This document shows, piece by piece, positions 25,683-36,900 of a stretch of DNA of 64,000 bases. The notes under the pieces are model-generated. The model searched no databases. It saw only the letters and a list, made by a program, of their open reading frames with translations, and was not told the origin of the DNA. Made by a program: the position numbers and the translations under genes. Source of the stretch: Dioscorea cayenensis subsp. rotundata (lineage: Eukaryota > Streptophyta > Magnoliopsida > Dioscoreales > Dioscoreaceae); contig NC_052475.1 in NCBI RefSeq assembly GCF_009730915.1, forward strand, positions 31,619,016-31,683,015, in the 5' to 3' direction. Every line of letters begins with the position of its first letter. The stretch's first letter is position 1.

Positions 25683-27063
25683 AAAATTGGGAGTGCCACG
25701 AGTGCCTTAACCGAATGTGTCACTTCTAAGTGCTCTGCCACATCAGCATTACCTAAATGAGTTAGGCCAATGTAAGTGTAGGGGATGAAGGTGTGTAATT
25801 TTTTTCCAACCAAAATGATTTTAAGTTTTGGGTAATCAATGCTTGGGAATGTTAATTATTAAATAATCCAATAGTTTGACACTTAAGTGGAAAAAAATTA
25901 CATAAGGGTTCAAATTCCTCTCCTGTAATATTGTTTTATACTATTTCATATACTATACATTTTGACTAGTACTATTTTTGTGCTATTCATGAGTCTGGAT
26001 ATGGGTCCTCTGTGAGAGAAACAATAGTTTCACACTTTCAAGTTCCAGGTAAAGAGATTTTATTAGGAGGTCAATAAACCACCGTAAATATTAGGGATAA
26101 AAATAAAAATAAATTATAAAATTGATAAACTATATTTATTTAAAATTGGAAGAGAGTACTCGAAGTCTGAGTTTCAAAAAATATATATATATAACTGATA
26201 ATCCATATTTATTTGAAGTCTGAGTTAAAAAAAGGTCAGAACTTCTCTATAAAAAATACAATAATTCAATATCTAATTTTACATAGTTATTCTGATGTTG
26301 TTTGTTATTAAACCAATTAAATATAACAATAAAAATGAAATTAGAACATTGATGCAAATAAGTGCACACTATAAAAGGATAGTTAAATATTTTTTATTTT
26401 TAGTGAAAAAGTATTTTTCAGATATGATTTTCTAAGTTGTTAATACATAATTGGATATGGTAATTCAAATTGGGAAGTTATTTGAATTTTTATTTCTAAC
26501 AAGTTTTCTTTATTAAAGATTATATAAACTGATTCTAAACATATTTTAATTCTTGTTTGAAAAAATAATTTAAAATTTTTTTAGAAAATATTCTAAAAAA
26601 AAAATAATCTTTTCTTGTAAATTACTCTCAAATGCTTATGCGAGAAGGAATTTTTCCTTTTTTTTTAAGTTTACTACTGGCTAGATGTTCATTCTGTTGT
26701 TGCACATCTAATAGTAGGAAGCCTTCTCTTAGCAGCTATTCATATTTTTATTTTTATTTTTATTTTTTTGCTTTTGGTTTTGCACATATTTCTGTTTTGG
26801 AACTTCTGTTAGTGGTGTTATTTTTTGTTATAATCTGAGTTCCACTTTTGGTCAACGTCTTCGGTTTGTATTTTGTTTGCTCCCAATTTATTGGCTTGTA
26901 CTCTGTTGCTATGTTTTTTTTATAGCATTTTATAGTTTTATACACTTTATCATAAAATATAAATATATAAAAAATACTGTTGCATAAACTTTGGAAGTAT
27001 AAAAGAAAACTAAATTCCACCTTTTTCAAAAACTAAATAAACTAAATAAATTCAAGCTAAACT

Positions 27064-27065
<2 letters not shown>

Positions 27066-27105
<40 letters not shown>
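27066..27105. repeat. ATC trinucleotide microsatellite
   Basis: About 13 uninterrupted ATC units, 34-73 bases beyond the stop codon of protease C, so probably within its 3' UTR. Confidence 0.9.
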
Positions 27106-27106
<1 letters not shown>

Positions 27107-27138
27107 TAACACTAAACTAAAAGGAACTAACTAATTTC

Positions 27139-30100
27139 TCAAATGTAAACTACCAAAGGACTTCTCACATGGCGTATTCCATCAGTCCATTCAAGCTTTC
27201 CAAACGAGAAGCCACTGAATGGTTCATCTGCATTCACCTCCATTGACACCTCAAAGCTTTTCTCTTCTCCAAACTTCTCAAACTCAAGCTCCGACGGTTT
27301 GACAGTGACCGATGCGCCCTTCGGATCAAAGACAATGACCTTGTACTTGCCCGGAGGCCCGACATTGGTCACCGTTCTGGTTACCGTTATCGTACTATTG
27401 AGCAAAGGGATGGAGATGGAAGGATAGTTCAAGTCTTCAAATTTCATCGGTTTTGAAGGGCATGAGTACTCATCAGTGAATAAATTCATTACTGTTTTAT
27501 TGTAACCAAAAGAGCACAAGAAGTTGAAGTAATCTTTAAGAGTGATATCATAGACCAGTCCAGGATCTGTTAAACTGTTTGATTTTACATGCCCAGATCC
27601 ATAACTAAATGGTGTCGCCGTTTGGTAGAAGGAATTCTTAATGGACTGCATCCTGTTATCTAGTGTCGTTGCTGCAAAAATACAAAATAATTTAAGGTTA
27701 ATTAATTAGTAGTTCGACATGTTTTTTTTTTTTGAATAATAGACGACAAACGTCCTTTTTTATGAATATAAACAGTAGTTCGACATGTTAATCATATATA
27801 TATGCATGCATTTATGTGTGTGTATATATATATATACCGGTTGTCATGATTGCTGACTTGATCATGGCAGGACTCCAATCAGGGTTTAGGGTTTTGAGAA
27901 GACCGACGAGACCAGCAACGTGAGGGCAAGACATTGATGTGCCTGATAAAAGAGCGTAAGAAGTCCGACGAGTATTTGACCACTCGTCGGTTGGATTTGC
28001 AACCTCTGGATAGGCAGCAAGAATATCGACACCAGGTGCAGTGACATCTGGCTGCATTGATTTACATAATTCAGTTCTATGAATCAAGAAGAAGAAAATT
28101 AAACAACAACAACAACAGTTACTAATTAGTTATATATATAATGCTATACTGACCTTGATGATCTCTTGATTGATGATGTTTGGCCCTAGAGATGAGAACT
28201 CGGCTATTACCGGTGCTATCTTCTTGCCAAGGCTTGTTTTACCACATGAAATATAACCTTTTGGAGACCTACAAATCATTAATTGAATGCATGAATAACA
28301 TTACTGATCAACTAGTATATATATGTGATCATAGTAACAAAAGAAGAGTGATCATTGAGTCATGAAGTTAATTTTATTAGAAATTTACTTGGTAGAATTT
28401 AGGTAGGAGTATAGCTTGTTTGCGTCCGAATAACCGATATTGATGGCAGGAAGGAAATGTGGATCAGGTATGGGTTCATCACCATAGAGTTCATCATTTG
28501 CTAGGACCATTCCAACACCTCCTGCATTTTTCACTACAAGGCCCTTTTGAATTCTATCATTCACGCCTATCAGACATACAACAATCTTGCCTTTCACCTT
28601 CTTTGGGTCTAAAGAACCCACCAAGCAATGCCTCCTGATGATTCAACCAAGAATTAAATTCACCTCAGTTAAAACAAACAATGTCTGAATACTTATATAT
28701 GATCATATGTGTTCAAAACATAATTCTCACGCATAATCTTCTGTTGCATTTTTAGCTTGTGCATCTACTGAATTGATCATTGGGTATAATTTTTGGTCCA
28801 GATAGCTATCAGAATAGCTCGCTCCCTGATAAATATTTTTGAGGAAAATTTAAATTAGTCAAGAGATTAAAGAATTGAACAAGGAAATTAATTAAAATGA
28901 GTGTTAAGATCATCAACCATGACGCGTGTTCGATTGTATAAAAGATATGAAGGGAATTCTCTATCGACGGTGCTTGCTCCAACAGTGAGAATCCACGGTG
29001 CCACATTTGTCACACTCCCCGGGAATGGACCATCATTTCCGGCTGAACAAACAACTGGGATACCCTTCAAGACGGCATGAAATGCTCCAATGGCAAGTGA
29101 ATCTTCAAAGTAATCCCTCTGCATACCGCCGAGAGACAAAGAAAGTACATCGACACGGTCATGTATGGCTTTGTCAAATGCAGCAAGAACATCAGATTCG
29201 TCGCATCCATTCATATAACACACTTTATAGGCGGCGACACGGGCTCGTGGTGAGCCTCCCTTTGCAGTGCCATTAGCATAGCCAAAGTAACTTGCATTGG
29301 TGACAAAGGCCCCGGCCGCGGTGGAGAGTGTGTGGCTGCCATGGCCTATGTTGTCACGGGGACTTTTGATGATGTCCCCACTAAAGTTTTGAGAATGTGC
29401 TAAGTAGCCTTTGTAGAAGTACCTTGCACCTATTAGCTTCCTGCACTCACCGAAATGACAATAACTCATTAGGTTTTCAGTGGTCATGCATTGCTTATCT
29501 GATGTAATGACAGTTATTTCAGTTGAGATGTGTGTGCATCCATGATGTTCTTGCATGAAATAAAAACCATAAAGAATCAATTCAAAGAAATTAAGAAAGA
29601 AAGATAATTACTTGTTGCAATTGAACGTTTCATCGCTGCCATTGTCACAGATTCCTTTCCATCTTGATGGAATTGGACCCATGCCGTCATCTCTAAAGCT
29701 CTTAGATTCAGGCCAAACACCTGCAAATTAACAGATCAAAATTAAATTCATGGTTGTGGCAATGGCTTCAATGAATTAAGAAGTTGAAAAGATTACCTGT
29801 GTCAATGGTTCCTATGATCACATCTTCTCCGAACCTCGCCTTTTTCCACAAGGATGAGTCTGGGATCTCGCTAGAGTCACCCCTCTCAAGCCCAAGGAAT
29901 TGCCATGTATGAGTTGTGTGAAGCTTGAGAGTTTTACTTGGAAACACTGATACAACACTTGGATGCACTAAACAGCAAAAACGAAAGATATATACATATT
30001 TTAAGTAATATATATATATATATATATATATATAATAGAAAGAAATAAGCTTGATTATATAATTGAAATTATGAGTACTTGATAGCTCATTGGCTTCATG

Positions 30101-30219
30101 CTCATCCATGTTTGCAGCAAATCCATTGATTTCCTTTGTGTATGAGTAGTAGATTGCATCTTTGGCCTTCTCCTTGCTATAATTAACATAAGTGAATGCA
30201 TGCATGCATAAAGATAAGC

Positions 30220-30250
<31 letters not shown>

Positions 30251-30576
30251 TGGGATTAAAATAAGAGAAGATAAATTATTATGAGTTAATTACCTTTTCA
30301 AGATTGATCCTAAGAGCTCATGGTGAGAATTTACAGCAACCTCATCCGTTGTGTTTGAGGAGTGAGCACCAAGATAAACAATATAAGGCTGCATGAAAAG
30401 AAAGAAGAAGTAGATGATGATGATGAGATCATTAATTAAGGACTTGAAAGCAGAGAATTATTGGCAGCCAGAGAGAGAAAATTTAGAGTTTTGATTACCT
30501 TTTTGGCTGCAAATGCTTGAGTTGAGAGAAGAACAGTGAATATAAACAAGACTAGAAGAGAAATTAGAGTTCTCAT
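27139..30576 (-). CDS. Subtilisin-like protease C (SBT5/AIR3 type), intact
   Basis: Eleven exons: 30499-30576, 30294-30388, 30079-30176, 29797-29967, 29612-29720, 28918-29440, 28731-28825, 28389-28634, 28154-28268, 27838-28051 and 27139-27671. They total 2277 nt, 758 residues, in frame. Nine exon lengths equal those of gene B; the changed exon 6 differs by 6 nt. Signal peptide [21 protein letters not shown]9 propeptide, Asp (TIDTG), His (GHGSHTLST), Asn (CSAGNDGP), PA insert, Ser (GTSMSCPH), tail ending PLVVYI. An upstream in-frame ATG 12 bases earlier would add MEFK; I chose the start that matches B. HDRVDV replaces the usual HDGVDV. Intron 10 carries a 50-bp LINE tail. B and C are the youngest pair in the array. 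Confidence 0.93.
27708..27789 (-). mobile_element. 50-bp LINE/SINE tail with 16-bp target duplication in intron 10 of protease C
   Basis: AGTAGTTCGACATGTT occurs at 27708-27723 and again at 27774-27789. Between them lie 50 bases which on the minus strand read a short GGACGTTTGTCGTCTATT segment ending in an A-run. Target duplication plus poly-A is the mark of target-primed reverse transcription by an extremely 5'-truncated retroposon. The core CGTTTGTCGTCTATT also occurs on the plus strand at about 18467-18481. Confidence 0.85.
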
Positions 30577-30634
30577 CTTGAACTCCATCTCTCCTTTTTC
30601 TCTGTCTGATGATCTCTTATGGGGCAGTCGGTCG

Positions 30635-30640
30635 TTTATA
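30635..30640 (-). promoter_or_regulatory. TATA box of protease C
   Basis: CCATATAAACG on the minus strand, about 60 bases before the chosen ATG. The short leader that follows is rich in GA. Confidence 0.5.
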
Positions 30641-30659
30641 TGGTGTTTGCCTGTAGTTA

Positions 30660-33600
30660 TCTAAAAATTTAAATACTGAAAGTTAAAACTATTTTGAATG
30701 TTGCATGATGAGTATTAAAATAGCCCTTTTTTTTAAATGCTGAATTACTAATTTGGCATCCATATCATTCTTAATTTCTGATAAGTTTTTCTACTTTAAT
30801 GTAAACCGTTTACAATTAGAGATAAGAGCTTAAGATTTAGGGTTTAGTGATTAGGATTTAGGGCTTAGAATTTAAGTTATAGGTTTTTAAAATCTTGGGT
30901 ATAAGATTTAAGAGAATTAGAGTTTAGAGTTTCATATAAATCCTTAAAATTTAAAAATCATAAACTATTAAGGGTTTAGATTATAAAAAAATTTATTATT
31001 TTTTAAATATAGAGAGATAAAGAATAACGTAGATGCTAACATAGATGCCAACTTGGTATTCACGTTATTCAAACTATCAATTGGCCTATCAATTCAGGCT
31101 AAATAACATTATTCGATTTAAAAACATCTAAATCTAAATATAGGCTTAGGCTTTTGACCCGTAGTAATTGGTCATTAACATTGTTGATTATATTTTGAAT
31201 TTGAAAGTAATATAAACATGTTTATTATCTTAATAAATAAAAGTCAAATTAGGGATATGATTCTATAATTTTGAATTGAGTATCTTAAAAAATAAAAAAA
31301 TAAAAAAAATAAATCATAGATATTTTTATGAATTTATAGATAGATTTCAATATACATTTTTTGAAAAAAAGATATTTTTTTTAATAAAGTCGATAAACTA
31401 AAAGAAGAAGAAAAATTTGCGCAAATATAATTAACATATACAGAGCTTGAATTAAAGAATATTTTTATTATTTTTTATACTTCAAAATTTGAATCGTTCC
31501 TGTATTTTTAAAATTTTTTAATAAAAATAAATAAATCACTCTTTTATTAAAAATAAATGTGTATAAATATTTTTATTGTAATATATTGTGGGCCCCATCA
31601 TATTTTTTAAATCCTAATGTTAAATTTTCCGGTTATGTTTTTTTATTTTTTATTTTTAATTTTATACTTTATGTTTCAGTTATTTTTTTCAAACCCTACC
31701 CTTATTTCTACTCTTTTTTATGATTGTTGTTACATGATTCTAGTTAGGGTTAGGGTTTGGTGAGAATGTTGAATTGTTTTCTTGGAGGATAATATTTAGG
31801 AATTTTCAGTTAGCATAGTAGTGATCTCTTTAATTTTGGGAGACCTTGAGACAGAATTTGGAAAAGATCAAAATAGAAAAATTGTAAATTGAGGTCTTAT
31901 TTAGCTTACTGCCAAATTTTAGATTTTTTGCACAAGTATGCTGTAAGTTATAAGCTTTAAACTTAGGTAGCATGGTCAGGACTTCTGTGCAGCCTTGATC
32001 CTTTTTTATTTATTTTATGATTGTAAGTTCTTATTTAGATTTAGATTTATGTAATAAAGTTGTAGAAAATAACTTTATCTTTGTCTTTGCCAAATTTTAA
32101 AATTTTTACCCTTGTAATTTGTTAGATATGATTAGATTTATGTAGATGTGCTGAATGGCATGAAGATTGATCAGAGAATTTGATAATCTTAGAAGTTGAA
32201 TCAGGAATCATGTTTAATGTGAACGTTATATATCTTGATGTTACCTAAAAGTCTGTTAAATTTCAAATTTTATACGCCTGTATTTTATGAGATATGATTT
32301 TATTAGTAAACTATATCTCGGATGGGATGTATGTGCTAAACATCAAGATTGATGGGTATTTTTTATAGTCATAAAGATTGAATTGGGTAAGGCGATAAAT
32401 AGAAAAATTGTTTATTATTAAGTTATATGATTTTTTGAAAAATATCTCTAATTTTGGAGTTATATATTGAGATATATATGAATGTTTAATAGGGGTATGT
32501 CGGAATTGCAAGTCTGTAGGAATAGCCGGACATTCAAATAAATGTTATGCATTGAGTAGTGCTCTAAACCATGTGAATTTTGGATATATCATAGATTTTT
32601 TTTGTCTAATATTCTTAGAATTTATAATTTGGTGATTTGGGAAAAGATAGATAAACTTATGTCTGATTTAGTACTCATGGATCATGATAGAATTTTTAAT
32701 TTGACCATTAAGAGTGGTTAAATGCTATTATACCCTTAGAAATAACCAATATTTGGGAGAGCAAAGAGATAGCTTGACCTTTTTGCATTTGTATCCTTCT
32801 TTCAATTTTTTTGACTTATGTGAAATAGGTTTTTGATATCCTTGGAAATTATTCTCAAATATAAGGTATTTTGAGGAAACTTGTTCGATTTGGGATTTGG
32901 AGTTTTGGGTACCCACATATAAATTATACTATATGCATAAACTCGAAAAGTTTTGGTTTTTCCGTACTCTGAAAGTGCCAAAAAAAAAAAAGAAATTATT
33001 ATGGAAATAATTTTAGTGAAATCGGGATCATTTGAACCTTGGTATTTCGAATTTATTAAATGTTTGGATAGGAAATATTTTGACACAGTACTCGTAGTCC
33101 TCAGATTAACTTTGCAATAACCCTCTCATTGGGGATAAACACTGACCATGTCGACTTGTATTTTGATCTAAAAACTATAGTTTCTCACCTCTTTCTGTTG
33201 TTAAAGAATAACGACTTTTAATAATTCTGGCTCGGGTCACTGAGGGTAAACAAATGAGTTATGATATTTTGGCTCAGGTCATCGAGGATAAATACATGAA
33301 TTTTTTGGAAATAGTTGTTTGTGGACCTATATGCTCAGTTTTTGACATATGTGTTTATTTGAAATAAATTTGATTACTGATTTTTGAATTTGATAAATTA
33401 TCATTTTTGTAAATGATCCTTATATTTTAAGTGAGTGCTTACTGAGCTGTCAAGCTCATTATCTCTTTTCAAATCAAGAGTAGAGTTGGATAGCTTAGTG
33501 GGGATCGTTGGGCAATCGCCGAATAATTAGTTTGTAATAAGTTCCGTTTATTGTGGGCCTAGGTTTTATTTGAACAAGTTTGTATTGTTTTTACAAAGCA

Positions 33601-34637
33601 CTCCATCTGTTTCTTTGTTATGTTTTGAATTAGGTTTTGAGGTTTGTCTACTTGGCTTCTGCCTTGTAGGTGTACGGTCGTTTGTCGGCGTCTAGGGTCC
33701 ATTGAGCTGGGTTCGGAGCGTGACATATATTTAATTTAAATTAATCAAAGGATTTTGAGGGTAAATGGACATACCCAGGGTTGAAACTCTGGATCTGTAA
33801 TACTATTACAATATTGTATGTATACTGTGAAATACTGTATAATTACTGTTCATGATCCACTATTTACAAATAGTACTATAGGAGGATATCTTTTCCCTTC
33901 TTTTGAAGATTATATGATAGAGAGATTTATTAACTCGATTTCTTTAGACGTGCACACGGTAGGTGTCTAGCCGAAATTAATAATTCCGTAGAAGGCCTTT
34001 AAGCCATCGTAACTGATGCACTATTGTACCTCCTACGTCTTCTTTAACACCCTCTTGTGGGGGAGTGCTTGTACCCTTTATTAGAAAGACAGTAATTAAT
34101 TATAATGGCATATATATACTATTATGAAAGTTTGCATATTTTTATTAACTTTTGAATTGTTAATTAATATATGTTTATATAACACCTCTTGTTTATGTGT
34201 TTGTTTCACGCTTTTTTATTTTTTTACCGTATTTTCTTTAGTAAATTAGTGGTTTATCAAATTTTTTTTAAAAAAAAACACTCTCCTAATCCCTATGTTA
34301 GACATTAAATAGATATATCATAAACTTTAAAACTAGAGGTGACAAATTGATTCATATATATTAACCTCTATTCACATACCAGAAATTAATGTTTATGGCC
34401 ATTATCAGTGCCTTATGAACTCTTTGACTTAATATATTTATAACAAAATAAATAAAAGAAAATAAACAAACAACAATTAGAGAAATATTATTTATTCAAT
34501 CCTTCTTGCGAAAACAAAATTCAAACTAATTTAATTAACTCAATGTTCTTTGATTTAAAAGAACTAAATAAAATAAGATTTGATCTCTAAATTAAGTTAT
34601 CTAGCTACATGAAACACAATTCAGGATCCTAGACTTC
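30660..34637. other. Intergenic region between proteases C and D
   Basis: AT-rich. At 30818-30930 there are degenerate GATTTAGGGTTTAG-like repeats. A possible solo LTR spans 31587-33725. The stretch 33960-34090 is more GC-rich and looks like part of another decayed element, but I cannot name it. Confidence 0.5.
31587..33725 (+). mobile_element. Possible solo LTR of a Ty3/gypsy element (about 2.1 kb)
   Basis: The segment begins TGTGGGCCCC and ends GAGCGTGACA, so it has TG and CA termini. TATAT flanks both sides (31582-31586 and 33726-33730) as a possible 5-bp duplication. Inside, GTGCTTACTGAGCTGTCAAG (33432-33451) and the GGTTCGGAGCGTGACA end resemble LTRs of plant gypsy elements as I remember them. 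No internal gag-pol is found on either side. The flanking 5-mer is weak proof in AT-rich DNA, so the left end is less certain than the right. Confidence 0.45.
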
Positions 34638-36485
34638 TTACAAAAAGAGACCAAGAGAGGACTTGCTACCCTGTGCTTTCTTTCCATCAGACCATACAAG
34701 TCTTCCGAAAACAGCATGAGCATTTGTTTTAATTGTCTTGAATGTTACTTCATAACTTTTCTTCTCACCATATTTTGAGAATTTGAGAACCTTTGGCTTC
34801 ACCGTCACAGATACGTCTTTAGGCTCCTCAACTGAGACTGTGTACTCACTAGAGGCTCCAACATTGGTCAATGTTCGAGTTACCGTCAAATTACCTTGCA
34901 AAAAAGGGACACTTATGGACGGAATGTTTAAGTCCTCCCAGGTACAGGCTTTGCAGGGCATGAGAATGTCTCGTTGATGAAGACTATGAGGTCCGTTGAG
35001 TTGAAGACATAGTTACATAAGAAGTTCAAGTAGTCTCTTGTAGATATATCATAGACAAGACCAGGATTCATGGCACGGTTTGGTGCAATATGTCCTGCAC
35101 CATATTGGAGTGGATTGGCGGCCGTCCGATTTGATGAAGTCTTGAGCAGCTTCCCCTAGTTATCATACATTTCAGCTGTAAAATAATTAATCATTAATGT
35201 AGAGATTGATTATATTAATTAGAGAGATATTAAAGAGATATATAGATATAGTTTAATTGATGTCATATATATATGTATACCTGTTGTCATGATTGCTGAT
35301 TTGATCATAGCTGGGCTCCAAGAAGCATGAAGAGTTTTGAGGAGTCCAACAACACCGGCAACATGAGTGCAAGACATAGATGTGCCTGACATGGTGTTGA
35401 AGGCAACCCGACGAGTATCATTTTTTGTTGGCCCAACACCTTCGGTGAAAGCAGCAAGAACATTGACTCCTGGTGCTGTGATATCAGGCTGCATGCAAAC
35501 ATATACTTATATGTATAAATGAGAACAATCAATATTTTCAATTAACAAAAAGCAGAAAATTAAGTTAATTTGTTGAAATGGTAATAATTATTAACCTTGA
35601 GTATCTCTTTGCTAATAGGGCTAGGTCCTCGAGAAGAAAATGCCGCCATCATCGGTGCAGGTTTCACATTGTACTTCATCTTAGGGAGGGAAATAGTCCC
35701 AACCGGTGCTCTACAAAGCATAATATATGTATACATAGACACAAGGAATAATTAATGTTAAGTGTAGTCACTAAGAATTAAAATGCATGATATGTATATA
35801 TTGTTGTATATATGTAATATGTAACTTGGTAGTATTGAGGTAGGAGTACAACTTCAGACCATCAGAGTACCCCGAAGACATACAACTATCTTGCCCTTCA
35901 CTTTATTAGGATCCAAAGCATTCAAAAGGAAAATCTGGTTGAAAATTTAATGAAGTAATTAATTATATCTAGCTAGTTATATATGATCAACATCAATGAA
36001 CAAGCTAGCTAGTGTGATAAATTAATTAATTCTCTTACGTACGCTTTTCTTTGTGTTGAATTTGGAGTTATAGCATCTATAGCAATATTGATAACTTGGG
36101 ATAGTACTTATTTGAAAGCCCATTGTGAGATAAGCTGCCACCTTTGATAACTTGGTTATTGAATGAAACATAAGATGGAAACTCTCTATCCATGGTGCTT
36201 GCTCCGACGGTGATGACCCAAGGGTAATAATTTACGACGGTACCTTTAGTTGGACCGTTATTGCCAGCCGAAGCCACTACACTGATGCCTTTCGCTGCGG
36301 CATGGAAACATGCAATGGACATCTCGTCATATATATAAAGGTCGGGAAATCCTTCCGAACCAATAGATATCGATATCACATCGACATTATCATTTATGGC
36401 CATATCAAAGACTTGTGTGATATCAGAAAGAAAGCAACCATGATCTGCCCAACACACTTTGTAGGTGGCGACACGAGCATGAGGT

Positions 36486-36900
36486 TGTTGGGTATTTGAG
36501 GATCACTCTACTCACCGTTCACGGGAGAAGAAGCTCTGCTTGAGTGCATAGACTCAGCACTCTCACCAAACACACATACAGCACACACAGGGCCGCTCTA
36601 AACACACACTTCATTCAACTAGTCAAAAAGCATAATATAAGCTTACAACTGAAAAGTAAAACATTCAAAAGCAAAGAGAACTAGGATAAGATAACTTGTG
36701 CCACCATGACACATTTGCTCATGCAGCAATAACTGCACAGACTATTTTCATGCAAACATGAATCTTCACGTACACTGTGATCTTCGGCAGACTCCTTCTT
36801 CAAGTTGTGTATCTTCTCAATAACCTGCGCCATGTACGAACCTATCCTTTCATTAAACTGGCGCCCGACAACACATACAAGCTTTAATCACATCCGGACA
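36486..36900 (-). repeat. 3' LTR of the copia element (415 bp)
   Basis: Starts TGTTGGGTATTTGAGG and ends CACATCCGGACA on the plus strand. It matches the other LTR except at three sites (CACGGG/CACTGG, CAACTAG/CAACAAG, ACACATAC/ACACACAC). Confidence 0.97.

Larger units (their letters stand above)
23892..27138. other. Intergenic region between proteases B and C
   Basis: AT-rich, with an AT microsatellite (24209-24240), a fold-back transposon (25193-25682) and an ATC microsatellite just past the stop of gene C (27066-27105). No gene is seen. The ORF-like stretches inside the fold-back element are chance. Confidence 0.6.

Noticed and set aside
30818..30930. Telomere-like GGGTTTAG repeats
   Set aside because: The words are irregular (GATTTAGGG, GGTTTAGTG) and do not form TTTAGGG tandems; probably degenerate simple sequence.
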